The position numbers were made by a program, and so were the translations under genes. From Polynucleobacter sp. (GTDB lineage Bacteria; Pseudomonadota; Gammaproteobacteria; Burkholderiales; Burkholderiaceae), in the NCBI GenBank assembly GCA_016462905.1, contig JAEMSI010000014.1, positions 1 to 42,324 on the forward strand: DNA of 42,324 bases, given 5' to 3'. Positions 17,499 through 26,513 of the stretch are shown here, piece after piece; the stretch's first letter is position 1, and each line of letters starts with the position of its first letter. The notes beneath the pieces are model-generated. The model had not been told where the DNA came from. It worked only from the letters and a program-made list of their open reading frames with translations, and did no database searches.

Positions 17499-20400
17499 TT
17501 GAGTTTAGTCACCTCTTTTATTCGGGGAGTAATCGAAAAACGGGTGATCGTTTTGGTGGCATCGGTTGGTCTTTTGATACTGGGTTCCATTAGCTTACGC
17601 AGCTTACCGATTCAGCCTTATCCCGGGGTTGCGCCCTTAACGATACAGGCTATTTCGCAATGGCCCGGAAGAAGTACTGCCGAAGTTGAGCAACAAATTA
17701 CCATTCCGGTTGAGAACGCATTAGCTGGTATTCCGGGTGTGCAAACATTTCGTTCGATCTCCTTTTTTGGCTTATCGGTCGTTACTTTAAAGTTTGAAAA
17801 TCACACTGATCCTTTTAAAGCACGGCAGATTTTTATTGCTAATTTATCGAAGGTCGATTTTCCTGATGGGGTGGTGTCGAGTATTAGTCCCGATTCGGAT
17901 GCCACGGGTGAAATTATGCGCTATCAAGTGGTGTCGGATTACGCCACTTCAACGCGATTGAAAACATTGCAAAATTATGAAATCTACAAAGAACTAAAGC
18001 AAACCCCTGGTGTTGCCGAAGTTTCCTCTTTTGGCGGCAAGGTACGCCAGTATCAAGTCATTGTTCGACCTGAGAGCTTGCAAGCGAAAGGGGTAACTGT
18101 TAACCAATTAGTAGCGGCATTGTCGAATGCGAATACCAATACCGGCGGCGGTTTATTACCGAGTGGTGAGCAGCAATTTGTGGTTCGTGGAGTTGGTCTT
18201 TTAAAAAACGTTGCCGATATTAAACAGGTGGTGGTTGCTGTTAATCAGGGCGTCCCGATTCGCGTCGGCGATATTGCTGAGGTTCGAGTTGGTTTTGCTC
18301 CTTTATTAGGGATGTTTCAGTTTAATGAAAACCCCGATTCAGTGGAGGGGATCGTTTACTTACGGCGTGGCGAAAATGCTACCGAAGTATTGGCACGAGT
18401 CCGTGATCGCATTAACGTGATTAATAAACAGGTTTTACCGCCAGGTATCGAGGTGAAACCATTTTACGACCGCCAAAATCTATTGGATATTACGATTGGC
18501 ACGGTTAAACACACATTATTTTTTGGTATCAGTCTTGTTTTAGTCGTTTTGTATATATTCTTAGGAAATTTGCGTGCCGCAGCGGTAGTGGCAGCGGTGA
18601 TTCCCTTGGCCCTGTGCGTGTCATTTATTCAGATGAGTATCTTTTCAGTGCCCGCCAATTTAATTTCTTTGGGGGCGATTGATTTTGGCGTGATTGTTGA
18701 TTCGGCAGTAATTGTTACCGAGAATGTGATGCGTCACCTTGAGGATGACAATAAGCGCTTAAAGCAAAGTATTATTTTGGCAACTAGTGAAGTTCAGCGA
18801 GCCATGATGTATTCGACTTGCATCATCATTGTGGCGTATTCACCTTTGTTCTTTATGGGCGGTGTCGAGGGCATCATATTCAAACCCATGGCTTTCACGA
18901 TGGGTTTTGCTTTGGTAGCGGCCATGGTCTTAAGCCTTACCTTCTTGCCCGCGATGATGTCCTATATTTTTGGCGAAAATCTGCACCATAAGCCACCCGG
19001 TTTTATTACCCGTTTATTAGCATGGTACAAACCTGTTTTACGTCAATGGATGGATCATCCTCGTACTGTGGTGGCTATTTCCGTATTCGTCTTAGGCATG
19101 ACTTTATTATTGGCGACGCGTTTAGGAACTGCATTTTTACCAACCTTAGAAGAAAATAATATTTGGTTACGGGTTACTTTGCCCAATACCGTTGACTTAA
19201 ATTATTCAGTCAAAATTTCAAATCAATTGCGTGAATTATTCCTTAAACAGCCCGAGATTGAAAAGGTGGCAGTGCAAATTGGCCGACCTGATGATGGCAC
19301 CGATCCAACGGGCGTATTTAATCAAGAATACGGTTTGTATTTAAAAGCACCCGATCACATGCCAGAGGGTTCGAGTAAAAAATTATTGGTTCAGAAACTG
19401 GAGGATGAGTTACAGAAGATACCGGGACTCAGTTATAGTTTTTCTCAATATATTCAAGATAATGTGAATGAGGCGCTGTCAGGGGTGAAGGGTGAAAACT
19501 CAATCAAAATTTACGGCTCCGATTTAGAGGTGCTGGATGAAAAGGCGCAGGAAATATTGTCCCAAATTAGCAAGGTTAAAGGAGTTGCCGATGCGAGTGT
19601 TTTAAGGGAGTTGGGTCAACCTACCTTGAATATTCAAATTGATCGGGCAGCTTCCGCGCGTTATGGTGTCAATGTCAATGACATTCAGGTTTTAGTGGCG
19701 AACGCGATTGGCGGTGCTGCGGTGACTAATTTATTAGAAGATGAAAAGATTTTTGGTATTTCAGTACGCTTAAACGAAGGTAGTCGCAATGACGTTGCTG
19801 ATATTTCACGTTTAATGGTCGATGTACCTGGCGGCGGTCTAATTCCCTTATCGATGGTGGCGAAAGTCGTTTTAACCGATGGCCCATTCTTTATTTATCG
19901 CGAGTCGGGTAAGCGCTATATTGCAGTTAAATTTAGTGTGCGTGGTCGCGATTTGGGTGGAGCGGTTGAAGATGCCAAGTATCTGGTTGAGAAAAACATT
20001 ACCTTACCTGTTGGTTATTCCATCGCTTGGGATGGTCAATTTAATCAAATGAAGATTGCACAGCAAAAATTAATGGTGATTGTGCCTTTGGCTTTATTAG
20101 GAATTTTCTTATTATTGGTCAGTGCTTTTGCAAATTTTAGAGACGCTGTGATGGTGCTAATTAATGTTCCTTTTGCGGCGATTGGTGGAATAGTTGCCCT
20201 CTATTTGGCGGGAGAAACTCTCAGTATTTCTGCTCTTTTTGGTTTTCTGTCTTTATTTGGTATCGCCATTCAAGACGGCGTAATTTTGATTTCATTTATT
20301 AATAAGAGCGTTACCGATGAGCCTGGCACGATGAAAGATGTGATGGTGGAGGGTGCCTCTTTGCGAGTTCGCCCCGTATTAATGACTGCTTTATTGTCTG

Positions 20401-20576
20401 GTTTTGGTTTATTGCCAGCAGCGCTGTCGCACTCGATTGGCTCTGAGGCGCAGCGACCTTTGGCGTTAGTGATTGTGGGCGGAATGGTGAGCACCACTAT
20501 TTTAACTTTATTGGTCTTGCCAGTGATTTATGCTTGGGTTCGGGGCAGAAAAAATCCTGAATTACCGGTCATTTAA
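17499..20576 (+). CDS. Heavy-metal-type RND efflux pump (CzcA/CusA family)
   Basis: This is a proton-driven inner-membrane RND transporter that exports substrate through the adaptor and channel encoded just upstream. Its 1025 residues are the usual length. It has a first membrane helix (about 13-33), a large periplasmic domain (PYPGVAPLTIQAISQWPG), helices 2-6, a second periplasmic domain and a final helical bundle. Helix 4 reads DFGVIVDSAVIVTEN, with D395, D401 and E408 at the same spacing as the essential residues of CzcA. This fits the heavy-metal subfamily, perhaps divalent cations, but the ion cannot be fixed from sequence. The TTG start at 17499 follows CAGGAGG. No metal-sensing regulator is encoded nearby. 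Confidence 0.93.
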   Translation: MSLVTSFIRGVIEKRVIVLVASVGLLILGSISLRSLPIQPYPGVAPLTIQAISQWPGRSTAEVEQQITIPVENALAGIPGVQTFRSISFFGLSVVTLKFENHTDPFKARQIFIANLSKVDFPDGVVSSISPDSDATGEIMRYQVVSDYATSTRLKTLQNYEIYKELKQTPGVAEVSSFGGKVRQYQVIVRPESLQAKGVTVNQLVAALSNANTNTGGGLLPSGEQQFVVRGVGLLKNVADIKQVVVAVNQGVPIRVGDIAEVRVGFAPLLGMFQFNENPDSVEGIVYLRRGENATEVLARVRDRINVINKQVLPPGIEVKPFYDRQNLLDITIGTVKHTLFFGISLVLVVLYIFLGNLRAAAVVAAVIPLALCVSFIQMSIFSVPANLISLGAIDFGVIVDSAVIVTENVMRHLEDDNKRLKQSIILATSEVQRAMMYSTCIIIVAYSPLFFMGGVEGIIFKPMAFTMGFALVAAMVLSLTFLPAMMSYIFGENLHHKPPGFITRLLAWYKPVLRQWMDHPRTVVAISVFVLGMTLLLATRLGTAFLPTLEENNIWLRVTLPNTVDLNYSVKISNQLRELFLKQPEIEKVAVQIGRPDDGTDPTGVFNQEYGLYLKAPDHMPEGSSKKLLVQKLEDELQKIPGLSYSFSQYIQDNVNEALSGVKGENSIKIYGSDLEVLDEKAQEILSQISKVKGVADASVLRELGQPTLNIQIDRAASARYGVNVNDIQVLVANAIGGAAVTNLLEDEKIFGISVRLNEGSRNDVADISRLMVDVPGGGLIPLSMVAKVVLTDGPFFIYRESGKRYIAVKFSVRGRDLGGAVEDAKYLVEKNITLPVGYSIAWDGQFNQMKIAQQKLMVIVPLALLGIFLLLVSAFANFRDAVMVLINVPFAAIGGIVALYLAGETLSISALFGFLSLFGIAIQDGVILISFINKSVTDEPGTMKDVMVEGASLRVRPVLMTALLSGFGLLPAALSHSIGSEAQRPLALVIVGGMVSTTILTLLVLPVIYAWVRGRKNPELPVI

Positions 20577-20597
20577 TCGATTCATAAAGCGGATGTA

Positions 20598-21377
20598 ATG
20601 CAAGCTCATATTTTGGTATCCAATGATGATGGTTATTTAGCTCCAGGTTTAATGGCTTTGGTGAACGCTTTGCGCCCACTGGCAAAAATTACGGTAGTTG
20701 CCCCTGAACAAAATCACAGCGGCGCATCCAACTCATTAACTTTATCGCGCCCTTTATCGATTCATCGCATTGAGGGAGGCGAGCGAGATGGTTTTATGTT
20801 TGTGAATGGCACGCCAACGGATTGTGTACATATGGCCTTAACGGGATGCTTAAATGAGCGTCCTGATTTAGTGGTCTCAGGGATTAACCAAGGCGAAAAC
20901 ATGGGCGAGGATGTCTTATATTCGGGTACCGTTGCCGCGGCAATTGAAGGGGTGATGTTTGGCGTTCCAGGAATTGCCTTCTCTCAAATTGATCGGGGTT
21001 GGCGCAATATTGATGATGCTGCATTAGCAGCTCGCGATATCGTCGCCAAAGCTTTGGCAGAACCGCTAGAGCGGGGTGATGCCAATGCGACTTTATTAAA
21101 CGTGAATATTCCAACGGCGAAGTATGTTGATTTAAAACGCTGGCGTATTACCCGTTTAGGCAATCGACATCACTCGCAACCGGTTGTGATTCAAAAAAAT
21201 CCCCGTAATGAAGATATCTATTGGATTGGTCCTGCTGGTGAAGCCAAAGATATTTCGCGGGGGACCGATTTTCATGCGATTACCGATGGTTGCATTTCCA
21301 TTACACCGATGCAACTGGATTTAACCCACCATGCACGTCAGGCAGCGATGCGTGTTTCTGGTTGGGAGCGCGATTGA
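20598..21377 (+). CDS. surE: 5'/3'-nucleotidase SurE
   Basis: SurE is a metal-dependent phosphatase that removes phosphate from nucleoside 5'- and 3'-monophosphates. The 259-residue protein starts [17 protein letters not shown], with the metal ligands D10 and D11. It then shows [14 protein letters not shown] (catalytic-site Ser), [12 protein letters not shown], and [19 protein letters not shown] with the metal-binding Asn. It lies 21 bases after the efflux pump and overlaps pcm by four bases, the standard surE-pcm arrangement linked to stationary-phase survival. Confidence 0.97.
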   Translation: MQAHILVSNDDGYLAPGLMALVNALRPLAKITVVAPEQNHSGASNSLTLSRPLSIHRIEGGERDGFMFVNGTPTDCVHMALTGCLNERPDLVVSGINQGENMGEDVLYSGTVAAAIEGVMFGVPGIAFSQIDRGWRNIDDAALAARDIVAKALAEPLERGDANATLLNVNIPTAKYVDLKRWRITRLGNRHHSQPVVIQKNPRNEDIYWIGPAGEAKDISRGTDFHAITDGCISITPMQLDLTHHARQAAMRVSGWERD

Positions 21378-22027
21378 AAGGAGCTGAGCGTTTCGCTGGT
21401 CAGCGGGCGGCGCTAGCAGGTAAGGTAGCCAAGTCTGGGGTAAAAGACTCTGAGGTATTGCAAGCAATTGCAACCGTGCCACGGCATGTTTTCATAGAAC
21501 CTGGTTTGGTAGAACAAGCCTACGAAGATTCTTCATTGCCAATCGGGCATCAACAAACTATTTCGAAGCCATCGGTTGTTGCGCGCATGATTGAGCTCTT
21601 GCATAAGCCTAAACATTCTTTGGGAAAAGTATTAGAGGTTGGTACAGGGTGTGGTTATCAAGCAGCGATTCTGAGTCTAATGGCCAAGGAAGTCTATTCG
21701 ATTGAGCGAATTCGGCCCCTGCATGATTTGGCCCGCTCGAAACTGAGGCCTTTTCGGATTCATAATTTACGCCTAATTTATGGTGATGGGATTCGGGGTC
21801 TGCCTGAGATTGCGCCCTTTGATTCGATCATTTTGGCAGCTGCAGGTTTGGGGATTCCAGACCCCTTGTTAGATCAATTAGCGATTGGCGGGCGTTTAAT
21901 TGCCCCAGTTTCACGCAGTGAAACGGAGCAGCAATTGCTTTTAATTGAACGGCTTAGTTCACAGCGTTATCAAAGAACTACTTTTGATGCGGTTTTTTTT
22001 GTGCCCTTACAATCAGGGGTGATATGA
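21374..22027 (+). CDS. pcm: Protein-L-isoaspartate O-methyltransferase
   Basis: This enzyme methylates isoaspartyl residues from S-adenosylmethionine to start repair of damaged proteins. The 217-residue protein has the family segments [27 protein letters not shown], the SAM-binding [31 protein letters not shown] and [20 protein letters not shown]. The frame is open further upstream inside surE. I place the start at the TTG at 21374, which overlaps the surE stop (TTGA), has GGAG upstream, and gives a normal length. It overlaps nlpD by four bases (ATGA). Confidence 0.95.
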   Translation: MKGAERFAGQRAALAGKVAKSGVKDSEVLQAIATVPRHVFIEPGLVEQAYEDSSLPIGHQQTISKPSVVARMIELLHKPKHSLGKVLEVGTGCGYQAAILSLMAKEVYSIERIRPLHDLARSKLRPFRIHNLRLIYGDGIRGLPEIAPFDSIILAAAGLGIPDPLLDQLAIGGRLIAPVSRSETEQQLLLIERLSSQRYQRTTFDAVFFVPLQSGVI

Positions 22028-22803
22028 CAAAACGATTTTTATACCCATTTTTTGCAGTCTGGCTCGCAGCTCTGTTGGCAGCCTGTTCGACACCGCGAAC
22101 CAAACCCGCGACTGTGATTGACCGCGGCTCACCCGCACCCCTGAGTACCGCAGTGGAACCAGTGCCCCCTGGTTTTTATCGAGTCAAAAAAGGCGATACT
22201 TTATTACGAATTGCTTTAGATAACGGCCAGTCTTATCGTGATATTGCTGTTTGGAATAATTTAAGCGATCCCAATTTAATCGAAGTAGATCAGCTTTTAC
22301 GGGTGAAACCACCTGCCGGCGTAAAACCAGCAGCCAAACCCCCAGTTCCAGCAAACCCTTCTGCCAAGCCGATTGAAAAAACAGCAGATAAACCCAGCGA
22401 AGAAAAAGTTGAGTCTGCAGAAGTAGCCAAAGCCCCCGTTGATCCCCCGATCCGTTTATCTTGGCCAGTTAAAGGTAAGGTAACCGAAGAATTTAGTGAA
22501 AAAAATAAAGGGATTGATATTGCTGGAAAAATGGGCGAGCCGATTATGGCGGCCGGTGACGGTAAGGTAGTTTATGCTGGTAATAGTTTGCGTGGTTATG
22601 GCAACCTTGTCATTGTTAAACACGACAATACGTATTTAACTGCTTACGCTCACAATAAAACCCTATTGGTCAAAGAGGGTGATTCGATTCGTAAAGGTCA
22701 ACGGATTGCTGAAATGGGCGATTCGGATGCAACTTCAGTGAAACTGCACTTTGAAGTTCGCGTCAACGGTAAACCCGCTAATCCCATTCCTTTCCTGCAA
22801 TAG
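22024..22803 (+). CDS. nlpD: NlpD-like lipoprotein, LysM plus degenerate LytM domain
   Basis: This is an outer-membrane lipoprotein that activates septal amidases for daughter-cell separation. It has a lipobox LLAAC with Cys21, a LysM peptidoglycan-binding domain ([17 protein letters not shown], about 50-95), and a Pro/Ala/Lys linker. A C-terminal M23/LytM domain ([14 protein letters not shown], about 165-259) completes it. The metal-binding residues of active M23 peptidases are missing: NKGID replaces HxxxD, and KLHFEVR replaces the HxH. E. coli NlpD has the same changes, which supports a non-catalytic activator. It is coupled to pcm. The next gene is not rpoS. Confidence 0.95.
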   Translation: MTKRFLYPFFAVWLAALLAACSTPRTKPATVIDRGSPAPLSTAVEPVPPGFYRVKKGDTLLRIALDNGQSYRDIAVWNNLSDPNLIEVDQLLRVKPPAGVKPAAKPPVPANPSAKPIEKTADKPSEEKVESAEVAKAPVDPPIRLSWPVKGKVTEEFSEKNKGIDIAGKMGEPIMAAGDGKVVYAGNSLRGYGNLVIVKHDNTYLTAYAHNKTLLVKEGDSIRKGQRIAEMGDSDATSVKLHFEVRVNGKPANPIPFLQ

Positions 22804-22820
22804 ATAACCGCATTCATTCG

Positions 22821-23660
22821 ATGGCTACCGTTCTGGTTTTTGATATTGAAACCATCCCTGATGTTCTTGGTTTAAGGCGTCTAAACGAATACCCGCCGAA
22901 TTTGAGCGATGCCGAGGTCGCCCAATTAGCGATGACTGAGCGCGCTGAAAAAACGGGCAGTGATTTTTTGCCTCATTATTTGCAGCGCATTATCGCGATT
23001 TCCTGTGTGATTCGTCGCACCACGAAAGAAGGCTTGCCCCAATTTAAGGTCGGCAGTTTGGGTGAATCAGGTGACGATGAAAAAACCTTAGTGCAATCTT
23101 TTTTTGAGTTGATCGAAAAATATACTCCGCAACTGGTTTCGTGGAATGGTAGCGGCTTTGATTTACCCGTGTTGCACTATCGCGCTTTAATCAATCAAGT
23201 GGCAGCACCGCGTTATTGGGAGATGGGCGAAAGCAAAGAAAATGATAGCCGTGATTTTAAATACAACAATTACATCAGCCGTTATCATTTACGGCATATT
23301 GATTTAATGGATTTATTAGCCAAACACAACCCTCGCGCGAATGCGCCTTTGGATAGCTTGGCGAAGTTATGTGGCTTTCCCGGAAAAATGGGAATGGATG
23401 GCAGCCAAGTCTGGAGCGCCTTTCAAGATGGAAAAATTCACGCGATCCGCAACTACTGTGAAACCGATGTTGTGAATACTTATTTAGTTTATTGTCAATT
23501 TCAATTGATGCGCGGCGGTTTTTCCCAAGCTGAATACGATCAAGAGTTAGTGTTTGTTAAAAAATGTTTAGAAGAGCAAAGCAAAACCCTAGCAACGGCA
23601 GCAGCGCAAGCAGATGGAAGTAATCATTGGCGAGACTATTTGGCTGGTTTTGCAGATTAA
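22821..23660 (+). CDS. PolB-type 3'-5' exonuclease
   Basis: This is a predicted stand-alone DEDD exonuclease related to the proofreading domain of family B polymerases. It has 279 residues. Exo I is VLVFDIETIPD (D8, E10). Exo II lies in LVSWNGSGFDLPVLHYR. HIDLMDLLA and YCETDVVNTYLVY supply the third and fourth acidic positions. Its role is not well established in any organism; processing of DNA ends or RNA is possible. It lies 17 bases after nlpD and abuts rlmD with no gap, so it is in the same operon. Confidence 0.9.
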   Translation: MATVLVFDIETIPDVLGLRRLNEYPPNLSDAEVAQLAMTERAEKTGSDFLPHYLQRIIAISCVIRRTTKEGLPQFKVGSLGESGDDEKTLVQSFFELIEKYTPQLVSWNGSGFDLPVLHYRALINQVAAPRYWEMGESKENDSRDFKYNNYISRYHLRHIDLMDLLAKHNPRANAPLDSLAKLCGFPGKMGMDGSQVWSAFQDGKIHAIRNYCETDVVNTYLVYCQFQLMRGGFSQAEYDQELVFVKKCLEEQSKTLATAAAQADGSNHWRDYLAGFAD

Positions 23661-25040
23661 ATGACGGTAAACCCGAGTATTTGGATTGAGTCTCTAGATT
23701 TAGAGGCGCAAGGAATCGGGCGTTTGCCCGAGAATGATGATGTACCTGGGAAAGTCATTTTTATCCGCGGCGCTTTACCTACTGAACACGTTCGTTATCA
23801 AATTACCCGCGAAAAAACACGCTTTTCTAAAGCTAAATTAACGGAAGTCATTCAACCTGCAGTCTTTCGAATCGATCCACAATGCGCTGTTTTCGGTATC
23901 TGTGGAGGATGCAGCATGCAGCATTTGGATATGCGCGCCCAAATTGCGATGAAACAACGTGTTTTAGAGGATGATCTGTGGCATATCGGGCGTATTCGTC
24001 CTTCAGAAATTATGCGACCCATCATTGGTCCTAGTTGGCACTATCGGCAGCGAGCACGTTTTAGTGTGATCGATCGTTCGATTAAAAAGGGGACCATGCT
24101 GATTGGTTTTCATGAGCACAATAGTAGTTATGTGACCGATATGTTGGCCTGCGAAGTTATTCCTAGGCGTGTTTCCAATTTGTTGCCCTGGTTACGAACT
24201 TTGATTGGCGCGTTAAGCGTGCGCAGTTTCGTACCACAAATTGAATTGGCAGTCGGCGAGATTGATCCGCAAAGGGATTTGCATTCTGAAACGATTACTT
24301 TGGTTATTCGCCATCTCAAACCCTTAAGCGAAGCTGATCTTACTCATTTGCGTTGTTTTGCCGACGAACACCAAGTTTGGATTTGGTTGCAGGCGCAAGG
24401 CATTGATTCAGCAAAACCCTTTCATCCACCGACAGGCCATTTGTTTTATACGCTTCCCGAGTTTGAAATTGAAATGCCGTTTTTACCGACGGACTTTACT
24501 CAAGTCAATCATGCTCTTAATCGCGTGTTAGTTAGTAAAGCCCTTCAATTACTTGAGCCTCAAGCCCATGAGCGTATTTTGGATTTATTTTGTGGAATCG
24601 GTAATTTCACTTTACCGATTGCGCGCTTAGCAAAACAGGCGGTCGGAGTTGAAGGACTTTCTGCGCTAATCGAGCGGGCAACGAACAATGCTGTTCATAA
24701 TGCACTATCGGACAAGACCCATTTTCTGGCGAATGATTTATTTACAGCGAATGCGCAGATGCTTGCTTCTTGGGGTAATGTAGATCGCTGGTTGATTGAT
24801 CCACCGCGGGAGGGAGCGCACGAGGTCTGCAGAGCACTTTTGGATCTTCCCAGAAACTATTGGCCCAAGCGGATTGTCTATGTATCTTGCAATCCTAAAA
24901 CCTTAGCACGCGATGCGGCAATTTTGGTCCACGAAGCAGGTTATGAGTTAAGTAAAGCAGGGATTATGAATATGTTCCCCCATACTTCGCATATTGAATC
25001 ACTGGCTGTTTTTAATTTAAATGAAAATGCAAGCTGCTAA
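23661..25040 (+). CDS. rlmD: 23S rRNA m5U1939 methyltransferase RlmD
   Basis: RlmD makes 5-methyluridine at position 1939 of 23S rRNA using SAM. The 459-residue protein has an N-terminal TRAM-like domain, and an iron-sulfur site with C75, C81 and C84 (CAVFGICGGC) plus a fourth cysteine near 164 (MLACEVI). The methyltransferase domain has ILDLFCGIGNFTLPIA, LIDPPREGAHE and the catalytic VYVSCNPKTLARD. The four-cysteine cluster and length separate it from TrmA. The ATG directly follows the exonuclease stop. It is the last gene of the plus-strand run. Confidence 0.94.
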   Translation: MTVNPSIWIESLDLEAQGIGRLPENDDVPGKVIFIRGALPTEHVRYQITREKTRFSKAKLTEVIQPAVFRIDPQCAVFGICGGCSMQHLDMRAQIAMKQRVLEDDLWHIGRIRPSEIMRPIIGPSWHYRQRARFSVIDRSIKKGTMLIGFHEHNSSYVTDMLACEVIPRRVSNLLPWLRTLIGALSVRSFVPQIELAVGEIDPQRDLHSETITLVIRHLKPLSEADLTHLRCFADEHQVWIWLQAQGIDSAKPFHPPTGHLFYTLPEFEIEMPFLPTDFTQVNHALNRVLVSKALQLLEPQAHERILDLFCGIGNFTLPIARLAKQAVGVEGLSALIERATNNAVHNALSDKTHFLANDLFTANAQMLASWGNVDRWLIDPPREGAHEVCRALLDLPRNYWPKRIVYVSCNPKTLARDAAILVHEAGYELSKAGIMNMFPHTSHIESLAVFNLNENASC

Positions 25041-25047
25041 TGAAAAA

Positions 25048-25074
25048 GGCGCCGCGATTGAAAATCGGGGCGCC
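25048..25074 (-). terminator. Strong hairpin between rlmD and the Bax1-like gene
   Basis: GGCGCC (25048-25053) pairs with GGCGCC (25069-25074), and the stem continues inward with CGATT/AATCG after one unpaired base. On the minus strand it is followed by TTTTTC, so it best fits the end of the Bax1-like transcript. It may also slow plus-strand transcripts leaving rlmD. Confidence 0.8.
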
Positions 25075-25112
25075 TAAGCGAAACAGAATGTTACAGGAGA
25101 TTTAACGCAGAA

Positions 25113-25814
25113 TTACTCTCTATCGCCACCCATAATGCCAAAGAGGGCGAGTAGATTAGTGAAGACGTTATAGACGTCGAGGTAAATTGCTAAAGTTGCC
25201 ATGATGTAATTGGTTTCACCACCATTGACGACGCGTTGAACGTCAACCAAAATAAATGCAGAGAAAATCGCAATCGCCAAGACCATCACGGTGAGCATTA
25301 AGGCAGGCATTTGCAGCCAAATATTGGCCAAAGAAGCGATGATTAAAATCAGCACGCCCACAAAGAGAAATTTACCGAGACTAGAAAAATCTTTCTTTGA
25401 AACAGTCGCAATCGATGCCATGGCTGTGAAGATGACTGCGGTTCCGCCAAAAGCCGCCATGATTAAGGTGGCGCCATTGCTATAGCTGCTTAGGGTCATA
25501 CCCACCAGACGAGACAGCATGATTCCCATGAAAAAGGTAAAACCCAGCAAGAGGGCAACGCCTAGTCCATTGTCTTTATTTTTGTTGATGGCCCAAAAAA
25601 AGCCAAAAGCAACCGCCATAAACACAATGAAGCCCATGAAGGGGCTGCCTTCAAACATCGTGAAACCCATAGCAACACCAAGCCAGGCACCAATCACGGT
25701 TGGCACCATGGAGAGGGCCAAAAGGGCATAGGTGTTTCGCAGTACTCGGTTACGTACTTGGCTACCGCTAGTTGCAACGGTGTTGCCAAAACCAGAAGAA
25801 TTAAAATCGCTCAT
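25113..25814 (-). CDS. Bax inhibitor-1/YccA family membrane protein
   Basis: This inner-membrane protein has 233 residues and seven hydrophobic segments after a short Ser/Gly-rich N-terminus (MSDFNSSGFGNTVATSGSQV). The segment FILVDVQRVVNGGETNYIMA and the following ATLAIYLDVYNVFTNLLALF are characteristic of the BI-1/YbhL/YccA family. Some members act as pH-sensitive calcium leak channels, and E. coli YccA interacts with FtsH. The role here is inferred only. The frame extends to 25877, but the ATG at 25814 is preceded by AAGGAG and gives the usual N-terminus. The gene stands alone and is divergent from ndk. Confidence 0.92.
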   Translation of the reverse strand: MSDFNSSGFGNTVATSGSQVRNRVLRNTYALLALSMVPTVIGAWLGVAMGFTMFEGSPFMGFIVFMAVAFGFFWAINKNKDNGLGVALLLGFTFFMGIMLSRLVGMTLSSYSNGATLIMAAFGGTAVIFTAMASIATVSKKDFSSLGKFLFVGVLILIIASLANIWLQMPALMLTVMVLAIAIFSAFILVDVQRVVNGGETNYIMATLAIYLDVYNVFTNLLALFGIMGGDRE

Positions 25815-25858
25815 CGTTGACTCCTTTTTTATCTGACCCTTTTGGGGTCTACTTAATA

Positions 25859-25885
25859 AGTATAGACAAATTACCACTTTTTCAA
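25859..25885 (-). promoter_or_regulatory. Candidate promoter of the Bax1-like gene
   Basis: On the minus strand TTGAAA (25880-25885) and TATACT (25859-25864) are separated by 15 bases, slightly short. A GACCC/GGGTC hairpin (25835-25849) lies in the leader just before the SD. A separate 7-bp inverted repeat GATTCCC/GGGAATC (25896-25922) lies upstream. Confidence 0.5.
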
Positions 25886-25967
25886 GTACTTATCCGATTC
25901 CCCTAAAAAATGATTGGGAATCAGCTTATTTAGCGGTCAAGCCATTTCTGGGAAAATTAGGGTAAGC

Positions 25968-25997
25968 CCTTAATTATTAAGGACTTCTATGTATAAT
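25968..25997 (+). promoter_or_regulatory. ndk promoter with an overlapping 15-bp palindrome
   Basis: TATAAT at 25992-25997 is a perfect -10. The expected -35 position is filled by CCTTAATTATTAAGG (25968-25982), a perfect 15-bp palindrome about a central T. The predicted start is near 26004, giving a leader of about 58 bases. The -35 match is weak, so an activator or repressor bound at the palindrome is plausible. Confidence 0.55.
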
Positions 25998-26061
25998 TCG
26001 GCTTACATCTTGAATGTGCAACGGTGACGTTGCTTTATAACAATTTTATTTGGAGTTTTAA

Positions 26062-26487
26062 ATGGCAATTGAGCGCACCCTTTCGATTATTAAACCCGAT
26101 GCTGTGGCAAAGAATGTGATTGGGCAAATTTACGCGCGTTTTGAACAGGCCGGCTTGAAAGTGATCGCAGCCAAGATGGTTCATCTATCGAGCATGGAAG
26201 CTGGTCAGTTTTATGGTGTACATCGCGAACGTCCTTTCTTTAAGGATTTGGTGAGTTTTATGATTTCGGGTCCAGTGATGATTCAGGTGCTTGAGGGTGA
26301 AAGCGCGATTGCTAAAAATCGCGAGCTGATGGGCGCAACTGATCCCAAGAAGGCTGACAAAGGAAGCATACGGGCTGATTTTGCTAGCAGCATTGATGCC
26401 AACGCCGTTCATGGTTCTGATGCGCCTGAAACGGCTGCTGCAGAAATCGCCTTTTTCTTCCCTGGAATGAATCTTTACTCACGCTAA
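26062..26487 (+). CDS. ndk: Nucleoside diphosphate kinase
   Basis: Ndk balances NTP and dNTP pools by passing the gamma phosphate through a phosphohistidine. The 141-residue protein has [16 protein letters not shown] at the N-terminus, [15 protein letters not shown] in the middle, and the active-site NAVHGSD with H117 at the standard position. An SD-like TTGGAG precedes the ATG. It starts the long plus-strand cluster that runs to purA. A 7-bp AATCATT/AATGATT hairpin overlaps its stop codon and precedes rlmN. Confidence 0.98.
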   Translation: MAIERTLSIIKPDAVAKNVIGQIYARFEQAGLKVIAAKMVHLSSMEAGQFYGVHRERPFFKDLVSFMISGPVMIQVLEGESAIAKNRELMGATDPKKADKGSIRADFASSIDANAVHGSDAPETAAAEIAFFFPGMNLYSR

Positions 26488-26513
26488 TCATTGACGAATG
26501 ATTTGATTTTGAT

